A stretch of 64,000 nucleotides of DNA from Tumidithrix helvetica (GTDB lineage Bacteria > Cyanobacteriota > Cyanobacteriia > Pseudanabaenales > Pseudanabaenaceae). Every line of letters begins with the position of its first letter. Position 1 is the stretch's first letter. The stretch covers positions 186,001 to 250,000 of the forward strand of contig NZ_CBDDRA010000005.1 of the NCBI RefSeq assembly GCF_965232925.1, written 5' to 3'. The position numbers and the translations under genes are program-made. Below, piece after piece: positions 43,269-52,759 of this stretch. The notes under the pieces were generated by a model. That model ran no database searches. It was not told the origin of the DNA and was given only the letters and a program-made list of their open reading frames with translations.

Positions 43269-43673
43269 TTATCCAATTGCTGCTAACTCCTGCATCGGTG
43301 GAATTTTTGCAACAATCCCTTTTTTAAGCGGGGCAGGTCTCTCTGCCCAAGGTAGGTTGCCGTCTGTTTGCGCATTATATTTACTGGCACAGACTAAGAT
43401 TGCTGATGCGGTGGTTGCGAGGGATGCGGCATCCACAGGGAGATCGCCAAATAAATAGGTGTATTTTCCTTCAGAAGCGATCGCGACAACACAGGGACGA
43501 TTGCAAGCACTCATGCATTCAACAGACTGAATTAAGAAGCTTGACCTCAAACTCCAACTTTGATTGAGCTTTAGCAACTCGTCTAGTAGTAGCTGTCCGC
43601 CACTAGTACCAACCCGTTTGCCATCTTTCCAAGTACTGGCACAGGTCGTGCAAACAAATAATTTATGAACCAT
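43269..43673 (-). CDS. DUF1636 family metal-binding protein under cobalamin riboswitch
   Basis: 134 residues. A first cysteine pair VCTTCASTWKDG, then ECMSACNRPCVVAI with three cysteines, the pattern of the DUF1636 family, which often lies among cobalamin or cobalt genes. GKYTYLFGDL is also conserved. A cobalamin riboswitch lies directly upstream, so expression should fall when B12 is plentiful. A role in cobalt or B12 metabolism is inferred from this control; the reaction is unknown. Confidence 0.85.
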   Translation of the reverse strand: MVHKLFVCTTCASTWKDGKRVGTSGGQLLLDELLKLNQSWSLRSSFLIQSVECMSACNRPCVVAIASEGKYTYLFGDLPVDAASLATTASAILVCASKYNAQTDGNLPWAERPAPLKKGIVAKIPPMQELAAIG

Positions 43674-43704
43674 CTATACCTCGCAGATGTATTTTTTTTG
43701 TCGA

Positions 43705-43835
43705 TCGCAATCGGCGGGCATCCTGACTTAGACAATTACTGCCTTTACAGTTGCGGGACAGTGTAGGACTTGCACCATACTTTCCCCGTTTCCTCTAGTA
43801 GCTGATCCCTACCAGAACCGACCCCCTATCTTATA
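43705..43835 (-). ncRNA. Cobalamin riboswitch
   Basis: On the minus strand the conserved cobalamin aptamer elements appear in order: GGGAAAGTATGGTGCAAGTC, ACTGTCCCGCAACTGTAA (the central B12-box-type loop) and AAGTCAGGATGCCCGCC. It ends about 35 bases before the ribosome-binding site of the DUF1636 gene, with an A8 run between. Boundaries are approximate. Confidence 0.93.
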
Positions 43836-43889
43836 GCATTTCAAACAAATTGAATTGGATTTACGGCAGATTGAATTTAGGCTTCGCGC

Positions 43890-44942
43890 TCAGCCAGCGG
43901 TGAAGGCGGCGATCGCTTCCTTAACATCCTTAAGTTTGCGCTCGGCGATGCCCGTATTGAGAATTTCTTTGGCGCGATCGAGCCCAGACTGTAGATCGGC
44001 AGAAATGCCAGATAACCAGAGATAAAATCCACCATTCCAAATCGCAGACTGCATATATTCCGAGGGCAAGCCCTTGAGCGTAGACAAAATCATCTGAGAC
44101 ATTTCTAGTGCCTCGGCAATTTCCACATCTTTACCCTGCAAGTTGTAGTCTCTGGCTGAAAGGGTCAAGCGCTCGAACGTACCGCCACGATGAATGCCCA
44201 AAATCGCGGTGCGATCGCGGGGTAAATCGACGCTTCCCTCTAAACCCTTAATCGTGGCAAATTCAGTCACGCCGCGCAGGGCAAATGCCTCGCGGATATT
44301 GGTTTCCGTGGGGGGATGTACAAACCCTGACACAGTTAGGGTTTTGCCTAGGTAGGGAACCCAAATTAGTTCTAGGGTGGCAAAGGGAGGTCTTTTTCCC
44401 ACTTGATCTCTATAGGGCACAATGCCCTGCGCCAAGGGAAAATGCTTGGGCAGATAGACAAAGCCTAAATTCGTCGCGCTTAGAACCTGTCTCACCTGCG
44501 CTAAGGATAGCTGCTGCCAATTGACGCCCAAAGCCTGCCAGATATCGATTAAGGGTAAACCGTCTTTGGTGGGCATGCGATCGCCGCCATGCAAGATCGT
44601 GGGACAGCCTGCACTTGCCAAGATCAAACTAGCGATCGGACTGATGGGTGCAGTGCGCGATCTGCCATCATAGGGCGAACCCAGCACAAGTACGGTTTGT
44701 TCGGAATCAAGCGCTTCGACTCTGCCGCCGAGTTGGTCGTAGGCATCGAGCATGCCAGCTAACTCAACGCCAGTCGGTCGCTTAATGCGGTGGGCAATCA
44801 TGAATGCGCCAATTTGAGCGGGTGTGGCTTCCTGCTCCAAAATCATTTTGGTAGCTAATTCTGCTTCTTGCCGGCTCAGGTCTTTGCCCGTGTGTCTTCC
44901 ACTGCCAACCTTGCGAAGTAATTCACGAAAAACCTTACTCAT
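43890..44942 (-). CDS. Anthranilate phosphoribosyltransferase family protein (TrpD2-like)
   Basis: 350 residues with a helical N-terminal domain (LSRQEAELATKMILEQEATPAQIGAFM) and a phosphoribosyltransferase-like core (LVLGSPYDGRSRTAPISPIASLILASAG, LHGGDRMPTKDG). It lacks the KHGN motif of TrpD; the equivalent LHGGDRM is typical of the TrpD2/YbiB subgroup, which may bind nucleic acid rather than make tryptophan. The gene stands alone. Confidence 0.8.
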   Translation of the reverse strand: MSKVFRELLRKVGSGRHTGKDLSRQEAELATKMILEQEATPAQIGAFMIAHRIKRPTGVELAGMLDAYDQLGGRVEALDSEQTVLVLGSPYDGRSRTAPISPIASLILASAGCPTILHGGDRMPTKDGLPLIDIWQALGVNWQQLSLAQVRQVLSATNLGFVYLPKHFPLAQGIVPYRDQVGKRPPFATLELIWVPYLGKTLTVSGFVHPPTETNIREAFALRGVTEFATIKGLEGSVDLPRDRTAILGIHRGGTFERLTLSARDYNLQGKDVEIAEALEMSQMILSTLKGLPSEYMQSAIWNGGFYLWLSGISADLQSGLDRAKEILNTGIAERKLKDVKEAIAAFTAG

Positions 44943-45071
44943 TCCCTTTGCCGTGATGTTGGATTAAATTCGTAGGTCGATCTATAGTAATGAATCTACG
45001 GCTTACCAGTATGACATTACAAATGGTTCGTTGGCATTGAAGCGATCTCGTGGTTGAGTCTCCAGAAAAAG

Positions 45072-46061
45072 TTAGTGGGTCATTAATTGGGGATTCGCCG
45101 CCAATAATTGGTTGCTAAGGGTTGACATTTGGCTGGGGTGAAATCTTTGCTCGCTGAGGATGTGATTTTTTTGCTGGATTAACTCACAGGTCAACTTACG
45201 GAAATGATAGATCGGTGGAATTTGCAAGCGATCGCCCGTCGTTACCAAGACAATCTGACGCGTGAGCGTTGGTCCGACAATTTCGCGCACAGCTAACGAA
45301 GGATCGTTGCTCACATCTTTGAGAGCTGTGGCAGGTAAAAGCGCAATTAAGTCACCTTGTCTGATCACACCTCGAAAGGCATCCAGAGAATTAAGCTCTA
45401 GTACGGCATTGAGGTGCAGCCCCTGTCGGTTAAATTGCTCCTGGACGAGACGTTGCAAGCCGTAGCCATCCTTAAACACCACCTGATCGTGGCGATCAAG
45501 ATCTTTCCAAGTTACTTGTTGGTGGCAGCTAAGAGGATGATCGGCAGCCATCAGGACTTGGATCGATTCCTCATAGAGCACATCGACCACCATCTCTGAG
45601 CTAGAGGTCAAAAAAGGATTATTCATCACCACAGCTAGATCGATCAGCCCGTCTTTGAGCACCTTGAGCGCGCGATCGCTGCCCAAGGTCGTTACCCGCA
45701 GTTGTACGTTGGGATAGGTTTTGGCAAAACTCTGTAAAACAGGGGGCAATTGATAGGCACATGCCGAGGGAATCGCCGCCACACAAAGTTCCGTTTGCTT
45801 TCCTGCTTGCAAGTCATTTAGTTCTTGCTCGACATTTTTCCATTCTTGGCAGATTTTACGCGCATGGGGCAGCAGCCGCTCACCCCCAATAGTTACCTTG
45901 GCACTGGCACCACGATGAAATAACTGGATACCTAAACTTGCCTCTAAAGCCTGAATTTGTCTGCTCACCGTAGACTGGTTGACATCACATTTTTGTGATG
46001 CCTGTTGAAAACTGCCTGTCTCAACCACAGCTAAAAATGCTTGTAATTGCTCCAACCGCAT
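45072..46061 (-). CDS. LysR-family transcriptional regulator, NtcB-like
   Basis: 329 residues. The N-terminal winged helix-turn-helix (MRLEQLQAFLAVVETGSFQQASQ, VNQSTVSRQIQALE) is followed by a two-lobed effector domain (VAAIPSACAYQLPPVL, GSDRALKVLKDGLIDLAVVM). These stretches resemble NtcB, the activator of nitrate-assimilation genes in cyanobacteria, which I recall as very similar; the assignment is from memory and no nitrate genes are near. It is divergent from an SDR gene. Confidence 0.75.
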   Translation of the reverse strand: MRLEQLQAFLAVVETGSFQQASQKCDVNQSTVSRQIQALEASLGIQLFHRGASAKVTIGGERLLPHARKICQEWKNVEQELNDLQAGKQTELCVAAIPSACAYQLPPVLQSFAKTYPNVQLRVTTLGSDRALKVLKDGLIDLAVVMNNPFLTSSSEMVVDVLYEESIQVLMAADHPLSCHQQVTWKDLDRHDQVVFKDGYGLQRLVQEQFNRQGLHLNAVLELNSLDAFRGVIRQGDLIALLPATALKDVSNDPSLAVREIVGPTLTRQIVLVTTGDRLQIPPIYHFRKLTCELIQQKNHILSEQRFHPSQMSTLSNQLLAANPQLMTH

Positions 46062-46226
46062 GGAAACTTAAGGAATATTTGGGTTATTAAGAAAGTAAGG
46101 TTTTTTGCCGAGTGGTTTAGTACGGAATGATACATTCCCTTTCCTTTTAGCTATGCCCTTAGCTGCATTCACGCATTCGCGATCGCTAGTATGCTTAGGG
46201 TGAGGATTTACGCAAAATGGCGACCT

Positions 46227-47042
46227 ATGAAAACAGTTTTGATTACTGGGGCATCGACAGGAATTGGTAAAGCTACGGCTTTGGAATTTCAACAAAGGGG
46301 ATGGAATGTTGTCGCCACGATGCGATCGCCAGAAAAAGCTACTGAACTCGCTCATCTCAGCCATGTTCTCTGTTTGCGCCTTGATGTTACCGATCTTGAC
46401 TCCATTCAGCAGGCTGTAGAAACGACGATCGAAAGATTTGGGGCGATCGATGTCTTGGTGAATAATGCGGGCTATGGGCTGGTCGGCGTGTTTGAAGCTT
46501 CGGAGCGATCGCAAATAGAACGTCAGTTCGCTACCAATGTCTTTGGGCTAATGGATGTCACTCGCGCTGTACTCCCCCATTTTCGAGAACGGAAACAAGG
46601 TGCGATCGTCAATGTCGCTTCGATTGGTGGTCGTCTTACCTTCCCTCTCTATAGCCTCTATCATTCCACCAAATTTGCCGTGGAAGGTTTCTCGGAATCG
46701 CTGCAATACGAACTCAAACCATTTCAAATCAGAGTGAAGCTGATCGAACCTGGTGCAATTAAAACGGATTTTTACAGTCGTTCCGCCGATATTATGTCTC
46801 GACCAGGGCTGACTGCCTACGATCGCTTTATTGCCAAGGTTTTACCGAAAACAGAGAAGGCGGGAATGGATGGTTCCTCTCCTGAAGCTGTAGCACAAGT
46901 GATTTATAAAGCCAGTACAGAGGACTCGTGGAAGCTGCGCTACCCTGCGGGCAAAAATGCTGGCATGTTATTGTTCCTTCGCAAACTTTTGCCTGATGCC
47001 GCTTTCACCACTTTTATCAAACGTGTGTTAATTGACGGATAA
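46227..47042 (+). CDS. Short-chain dehydrogenase/reductase
   Basis: 271 residues from the ATG at 46227 (KTVLITGASTGIG), preferred to an ATG at 46191 that would precede the Rossmann fold by 12 residues. The cofactor loop TGASTGIG, NNAGYGLVG and catalytic YHSTK (with preceding Ser in VNVASIGG) are all present. An Arg after strand 2 (MRSPEKA) suggests NADP(H). Substrate unknown. Confidence 0.88.
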   Translation: MKTVLITGASTGIGKATALEFQQRGWNVVATMRSPEKATELAHLSHVLCLRLDVTDLDSIQQAVETTIERFGAIDVLVNNAGYGLVGVFEASERSQIERQFATNVFGLMDVTRAVLPHFRERKQGAIVNVASIGGRLTFPLYSLYHSTKFAVEGFSESLQYELKPFQIRVKLIEPGAIKTDFYSRSADIMSRPGLTAYDRFIAKVLPKTEKAGMDGSSPEAVAQVIYKASTEDSWKLRYPAGKNAGMLLFLRKLLPDAAFTTFIKRVLIDG

Positions 47043-47079
47043 CCAAACGCTACCATGACCGCACAGAGGACATTCCATC

Positions 47080-47955
47080 CTAGGTAATTCCAATCGAGCT
47101 ATGGGTGGGAATTGAGATCGCCATACCTTCTCTTGCCATGACGGCGCTAGGAAATTTTTCTTGCACTTGGCGACCGATCTCATCCAAATAATCATCGCTA
47201 TGCACGGGATCGTGATGGAAAATTACGAGGGTTTTCACGTTTGCGGCTTCCGCTAGTTTGACGGCTTCTTGCCATGTCGAATGTCCCCAGCCTACCTTAG
47301 GAGAGTTTTTTGACCAATACTGTTCGTCGCTGTAGGTGGCATCAATAATCAAAACATCTGCATCCCTTGCCAAGTGAACGAGGCTTTCATCAACGCGATC
47401 GGCAAAGTGCTCTGTATCTGTGGCATAGACAGCGGATTCATTACCCCAACTTACTCGATAACCCGTTGCTTCACCAGGATGATTGAGCATGCCTGGCTCT
47501 ACGATTACCCCATTACCGAGATCGATCTTACTGGGCACTTCGACATCGTGAAAGTGCATGGCTGCTCCCATGATGCGTAACGGCACTGGAAAGTTAGGAT
47601 GCAGCATCTGTTCTTCTAAACGGTCTTGCATGGTTTGCCCGTTGGGTGCAACCTTGCCATAGATATGAAACGTGTTGCCCTTGATAAAAGCTGGGGTAAA
47701 AAAGGGAAAGCCTTGAATGTGATCCCAATGGCTATGGGTGAAAAACATATGGGCATCAATAGGCATTTCTTTGAGTAAATGCTGCCCTAGTACTCTTAGT
47801 CCCGTTCCACCATCAAAAATAAGGCGCTTACCGTGACATCGCATCTCAACACAGGGGGTATTACCACCATAGCGCACAGTGCTAACTCCTGGAGTCGCGA
47901 TACTTCCTCTTACGCCCCAGAAATGGATTGAAAATTGGCTGTCAGGAATGGACAT
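47080..47955 (-). CDS. MBL-fold metallohydrolase
   Basis: 291 residues. The metal site THSHWDHIQG, further histidines in MLNHPGEATG and the terminal FHHDPVHSDDYL are intact, as is the aspartate in YATDTEH. FWGVRGSIATPG at the start places it with phosphodiesterase-like RNase Z relatives. It may hydrolyse cyclic nucleotides or related substrates; not proven. A paired possibility with the tandem cyclases is speculative. Confidence 0.85.
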   Translation of the reverse strand: MSIPDSQFSIHFWGVRGSIATPGVSTVRYGGNTPCVEMRCHGKRLIFDGGTGLRVLGQHLLKEMPIDAHMFFTHSHWDHIQGFPFFTPAFIKGNTFHIYGKVAPNGQTMQDRLEEQMLHPNFPVPLRIMGAAMHFHDVEVPSKIDLGNGVIVEPGMLNHPGEATGYRVSWGNESAVYATDTEHFADRVDESLVHLARDADVLIIDATYSDEQYWSKNSPKVGWGHSTWQEAVKLAEAANVKTLVIFHHDPVHSDDYLDEIGRQVQEKFPSAVMAREGMAISIPTHSSIGIT

Positions 47956-48285
47956 GGGTAAATTAAGGTTAAGTTAATTTTGAGCCATTGTGTCTTAAGT
48001 CTCAAGAGAATATTCAATTGCTGGGTTGATACTATACTGAAATTAAGTAGACAATTTAGTATCAGTTTAGTATCAGTCAGTTTGCCCAAGTTTAGCAGTT
48101 GTCTATACGTCACCGCTATTAGGAGTAGACAAAGAATTTATACTATTTACCATTATTTCACCACTATGGCTACCCGATCGCACAAACACCGATAGAAGTC
48201 TCGGTAACAAGTGACCCTAAACTTGCTAAGCCGATCGGAGAAGACTTTAGACATATCATGATGGAACCCAAAGATTTAAAAAGTT
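47956..48285. promoter_or_regulatory. Divergent region before the copper ATPase, with inverted and direct repeats
   Basis: 330 bases between the MBL gene and the copper ATPase. TGATACTA at 48027-48034 is inverted at 48057-48064 (TAGTATCA), and the 11-base TTTAGTATCAG is repeated directly at 48055-48065 and 48066-48076. This looks like an operator array, perhaps for metal-responsive control. The remainder shows no gene. Confidence 0.4.
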
Positions 48286-50667
48286 GTGACAGTTACTCAA
48301 ACCATCTCAGCCCCAAACTCAGTAACCCTCTCTGTACAGGGAATGAAATGTGCAGGTTGTGTCGCTGTGGTAGAAAAACGTCTCTCAGATTGCGAGGGCG
48401 TGCGTGCGGCTAGCGTAAACTTGCTCACAGAAAGGGCAACGGTTGTCTATGAAAGTGAGATCGATCGCGCCGAACTCGTAGAGCATTTGCTCAAAGCGAT
48501 CGCATCGGCAGGGTTTGCGGCGCAACCTCAAGCAGCCAAACCAACGCGCCAACATGCATCTCTAGCGGCATCTGTAGAAACCTCGCAGTCAAGGGTTTCC
48601 AATATCCTGCTAAATTTTCAGCGAAATCTGGCGAAGTGGGACATGGTTCCGCCGATCGCTTTGATCGGTCTGGCATTGGTGGGGCATTTAGGCCCCATGG
48701 GAATTTTGCATCTGCCCATTCTCAGCAATATGTACGCTCACTGGGCGATCGCGACCTTGGCGTTATTAACCTTGGGGCGAGAGATCTGGTGGGATGGGGC
48801 AAAGTGTCTTTGGTACCGATCGCCCAATATGAACTCTTTGGTGAGTTTAGGGACGATTTCTGCCTATATCGCCAGCGTGGTGGCACTGTTTAAGCCTGAG
48901 TTAGGCTGGCACTGCTTTTTTGAAGAACCCGTGATGATGTTGGGGTTTGTGTTGCTGGGGCAGTCGCTACTGACCCGAGCCAAGGGGCGTGCTTCTGACG
49001 CCATTCGCACCTTAATGAATTTACAGCCGCCAACGGCGAGGTTACTGGTGGGAAACGTGCAACTGCCAACCGCCGTGGAAGATTTGCAGGTAAGCGATCG
49101 GATTGTGGTGCTACCAGGTGAAAAAATCCCTGTAGATGGTGCTGTCATTGCTGGGATTTCTAGCGTAGATGAGTCGATGCTGACGGGTGAGTCTCTGCCT
49201 GTCGCCAAACAGGTGGGCGCGAGGGTCACAGGTGCAACGCTCAATTTAACGGGGGCGATCACCGTAGAGGTGATGCAAACAGGCGAAAAAACGACATTTG
49301 CCCGCATTGTTGCCTTGGTCGAAGCCGCCCAAGCTAGCAAAGCGCCGATTCAACAACTGGCGGACAAAGTTGCAGGATATTTTGCCTATGGGGTGATGGC
49401 GATCGCAACCCTGACCTTCCTATTTTGGTGGGGAATTTGGCATAGCGACTTAATTTTTAGCCTTAAATTGGCGATCGCGGTTTTGGTGGTAGCCTGTCCC
49501 TGTGCTTTGGGTCTAGCAACGCCCACCGCGATTATGGTGGGTACGGGCATGGGCGCAGAAAGGGGCATTTTGATTAAGGGGGGAGCTAGCCTAGAAAAAG
49601 TGCATAGCCTCACGGCAGTAGTGTTTGATAAAACGGGCACGCTCACCACGGGCAATCCTGAAGTAACCGATGCGATCGCCGATCCAGAGTTTCCGTTTCA
49701 AGAACTAGCGATCGGATGGACGGGTGCATTTGCAGATGCGACACCCGATCGCCAACTCCTCCAACTTGCCGCCAGTGCCGAAGCGGGCGCGAATCACATT
49801 TTAGGAACGGCAATTCTGGCAAAAGCCCAAAGCCTTGGGTTAAACACACTCCCAGCCCAAATCTCAGAATCGGTTACGGGTAGTGGGGTTAAGGCAATTT
49901 TAGATCGTGAAAAAACAGTTTATGTGGGCAATCAAGCTTGGTTGACCGAGCATAGCGTCAAAATTCCCCAAACGGCTCTGGAACTGGGCGATCGCTTTGC
50001 CCAAGCAGGTAAAACTCCCGTATTCGTTGCAGTTCAGACAGGCTCGAAGTCCCCCATTGCCTTTGCAGGCACGATCGCCATTCAAGATCGAATTAAACCC
50101 GAAGCACCCGCAGTCGTAAAAACCTTACAGAATATGGGATTGCAGGTGTGGATGCTGACGGGCGATCGCAGGGAAACAGCGCAAGCGATCGCGGCTCAAC
50201 TGGGTATTGACCCATCCCAAGCGATCGCCGAGGTAAAACCCGATGGCAAAGCGTCAGTGATTCAACAACTCCAGCAACAAGGACAGCGAATTGCCATGGT
50301 GGGAGATGGTGTCAATGATGCCCCTGCCCTCGCTAACGCCACGGTGGGCATCGCCCTGAGTTCGGGTACAGATGTAGCCATGGAAACCGCCGACATTGTG
50401 CTGATGCGACAGGGGGCGAACCAAGATCGGCATCAAGGGATTCAAGATGTCGTCGTAGCGATTCAACTCAGTCGCGCCACATTTAGCAAAATTCGTCAAA
50501 ACCTATTCTGGGCATTTGCCTACAATACGCTCAGCATCCCGATCGCCGCAGGCGTACTGTATCCCAGTTTGGGAATTTCTTTAAACCCAATGATTGCAGG
50601 TCTGGCAATGGCATTTAGCTCTATGAGTGTAGTAGTTAGCTCGTTATCCTTGCGCTGGTTTAGATGA
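48286..50667 (+). CDS. Copper-type heavy-metal P1B-ATPase (CtaA/PacS/CopA type)
   Basis: 793 residues. An N-terminal HMA domain with GMKCAGCV (about residues 20-27) binds the metal. CPCALGLATP in a transmembrane helix fits Cu(I) transport; then DKTGTLT (phosphorylated Asp), the HP motif near GANHILG and GDGVNDAPAL. The start is a GTG at 48286; no ATG is in frame upstream. Whether it supplies the thylakoid (PacS-like) or imports copper (CtaA-like) cannot be decided from sequence alone. A repeat array lies upstream. Confidence 0.92.
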   Translation: MTVTQTISAPNSVTLSVQGMKCAGCVAVVEKRLSDCEGVRAASVNLLTERATVVYESEIDRAELVEHLLKAIASAGFAAQPQAAKPTRQHASLAASVETSQSRVSNILLNFQRNLAKWDMVPPIALIGLALVGHLGPMGILHLPILSNMYAHWAIATLALLTLGREIWWDGAKCLWYRSPNMNSLVSLGTISAYIASVVALFKPELGWHCFFEEPVMMLGFVLLGQSLLTRAKGRASDAIRTLMNLQPPTARLLVGNVQLPTAVEDLQVSDRIVVLPGEKIPVDGAVIAGISSVDESMLTGESLPVAKQVGARVTGATLNLTGAITVEVMQTGEKTTFARIVALVEAAQASKAPIQQLADKVAGYFAYGVMAIATLTFLFWWGIWHSDLIFSLKLAIAVLVVACPCALGLATPTAIMVGTGMGAERGILIKGGASLEKVHSLTAVVFDKTGTLTTGNPEVTDAIADPEFPFQELAIGWTGAFADATPDRQLLQLAASAEAGANHILGTAILAKAQSLGLNTLPAQISESVTGSGVKAILDREKTVYVGNQAWLTEHSVKIPQTALELGDRFAQAGKTPVFVAVQTGSKSPIAFAGTIAIQDRIKPEAPAVVKTLQNMGLQVWMLTGDRRETAQAIAAQLGIDPSQAIAEVKPDGKASVIQQLQQQGQRIAMVGDGVNDAPALANATVGIALSSGTDVAMETADIVLMRQGANQDRHQGIQDVVVAIQLSRATFSKIRQNLFWAFAYNTLSIPIAAGVLYPSLGISLNPMIAGLAMAFSSMSVVVSSLSLRWFR

Positions 50668-50831
50668 GCTAGTAGATTCTCTGCATTTTTATGTAGATAT
50701 CTTGAGATAAATTAACCTGTAAAAATCTGAATCTCTAACCAAGACTTGCTACCTGTAAACAAGCAGGATATTGTGGTGTCCGTGTGAAAAGGGCATAAAA
50801 TTCGTTTACTTGGTTTCTGTGAGGAGCATTT

Positions 50832-52748
50832 ATGAAAAAACTTTTATACCTAGTTTTACTGGGTCTACCAACGGTTTGTCATGGCACAGTGTTGGCTGAA
50901 CCGATCGCCTCACCTTCAGATACTTCTAGGTCGATTGCCCAAACAGCTCCTCAACCAAATCTCAAATCGAATCCTACGTTAAGGATCGCAGAGCGATCGC
51001 CCAAAACACCTATTCAGAAACCTGTAGCGAGCGACGAAGTTTCAGGAAATCCAGTGACAAAATCTTCGATTACTCCAGCGATCGCAACTCCAATTGAGAC
51101 GAAGCAATTACTTAATGAGATCGATCGGCAAAGGCTGATCCGTTCAAGCGATCGCGATCGCAACAACACAACGACCAATATCTCTCAAAGCAAAACCCAG
51201 CCTACAGCCCAGAATGTCACCTCGGTCTCCCAGCTCTCAGATGTGCGTCCAACCGATTGGGCATTTACCGCCTTGCAATCTCTGGTTGAAAGGTATGGTT
51301 GCATTGCAGGCTACCCCGATCGCACCTATCGCGGTCAGCATGCCATGTCTCGTTATGAATTTGCCGCAGGGGTGAATGCTTGTTTAGATAAAATCAACGA
51401 AATCATTTCGGCGGGACTTGCCGATAAAGTCAGCAAGGAAGATCTCGCCGCCCTCCAAAAACTACAAGAAGAATTTGCTGCCGAGCTAGCAGCCCTCAGA
51501 GGACGAGTTGATGCCTTAGAAGCGAAGATAGCAAAACTTGAAGCCCAACAGTTTTCCACCACGACTAAACTATTCGGACAAGCCATTTTTGGCTTACAGG
51601 GACGCTTTGGCAACACGGCAGATTTAAATCCTCGCGATGGCGTAAAAGAAACGCGCGATCCTGCTGCGGCTCTAACCTATGGCTACAATTTACAACTGAC
51701 CCTTCTGACTCAGTTTAGCGATCGCAGCTATTTAATCACAGGCTTGCAGTCTGGGAACCTCAATACGGGTGCAGGGTTTAGTAACGCTCCGTACTTTCTC
51801 AACGATACCTTTACCCGCTTAGGCTATGAATCGGATACCAGTAACAGAATCCTGTTGAGCGATCTGTCTTATCGCTTCCTTGTGAGCGACAAACTTGCCG
51901 TAATTGTTGGCGCACAGGGCGTCAATCCGATCACTGTGTTTCGAGGGCCAAACCGCTATGAAAGTGCTGGGCAGGGGGCAATTTCGACTTTTGCCCAACG
52001 TAACCCAATCCTTGGGCTTGGTAGTACGCAGGCAGGACTTGGCATTGACTGGCAAATCAGCGATCGCGTCAGTTTACAGGCAGTCTATTCGGCAGGGAAC
52101 GGCTTTAACAGCGCTGCTAATCCGACAGAAAGTGGCGGCTTATTTACGGGTCCCTCTACAATCGGCGTACAGTTGGCGATGATTCCTGTCGATCGCCTTG
52201 ATGTCACACTCTATTACCTCAATGCCTACTCTACCAATGCATTATTGGGTACTGGCGTGGGCGATCAGATTATCGGATCGCTTGGTTCTCGCCTATCTAC
52301 CAATGCGTTTGGAGCTAACCTAGCGTGGCGGGCAAGCCATCATTTTATTCTTGGCACTTGGGGCGGCTACACGACCACAAATGTATTAGGTGCGGGTTTA
52401 TCGGGTACTGTTGAAACCACAAACTGGATGGTATATTTAAATTTACCTGACCTGTTTTCTCAAGGAGATTTAGCAGGGATTTACGTAGGGCAACCACCTA
52501 AAATTACCAGCAGCACGATTAGCTTAAATGGTATACCCGCTTTAAATCTGCCCAGCGCAATCTCAGGTACAGGTGGCGTTTTTGGATCCCAACCCGCTAG
52601 TACGACACACGTCGAGCTTTTTTATCGTTTCCGCGTCTCTAATCACATCAGTATTACTCCAGGGATTTTGTTTCTATTTAACCCTGTGAATACTAGTAGC
52701 AGTGACGCGATCGCGGTTGGCACTTTACGGACTACTTTTACGTTCTAA
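50832..52748 (+). CDS. SLH/OprB-type iron-uptake porin
   Basis: 638 residues. Signal peptide, then a long Ser/Thr/Pro-rich linker, an SLH domain (VRPTDWAFTALQSLVERYGCIAGYPDRTYRG) that anchors to peptidoglycan, a coiled coil (LQEEFAAELAALRGRVDALEAKIAKLE) and a beta-barrel ending in a terminal Phe (TLRTTFTF). This is the SomA/SomB-like plan of the major cyanobacterial porins, several of which serve inorganic-ion uptake. The 130-residue linker before the SLH domain is longer than usual. The next gene starts 11 bases later. Confidence 0.92.
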   Translation: MKKLLYLVLLGLPTVCHGTVLAEPIASPSDTSRSIAQTAPQPNLKSNPTLRIAERSPKTPIQKPVASDEVSGNPVTKSSITPAIATPIETKQLLNEIDRQRLIRSSDRDRNNTTTNISQSKTQPTAQNVTSVSQLSDVRPTDWAFTALQSLVERYGCIAGYPDRTYRGQHAMSRYEFAAGVNACLDKINEIISAGLADKVSKEDLAALQKLQEEFAAELAALRGRVDALEAKIAKLEAQQFSTTTKLFGQAIFGLQGRFGNTADLNPRDGVKETRDPAAALTYGYNLQLTLLTQFSDRSYLITGLQSGNLNTGAGFSNAPYFLNDTFTRLGYESDTSNRILLSDLSYRFLVSDKLAVIVGAQGVNPITVFRGPNRYESAGQGAISTFAQRNPILGLGSTQAGLGIDWQISDRVSLQAVYSAGNGFNSAANPTESGGLFTGPSTIGVQLAMIPVDRLDVTLYYLNAYSTNALLGTGVGDQIIGSLGSRLSTNAFGANLAWRASHHFILGTWGGYTTTNVLGAGLSGTVETTNWMVYLNLPDLFSQGDLAGIYVGQPPKITSSTISLNGIPALNLPSAISGTGGVFGSQPASTTHVELFYRFRVSNHISITPGILFLFNPVNTSSSDAIAVGTLRTTFTF

Positions 52749-52759
52749 CGGAGGGAATC

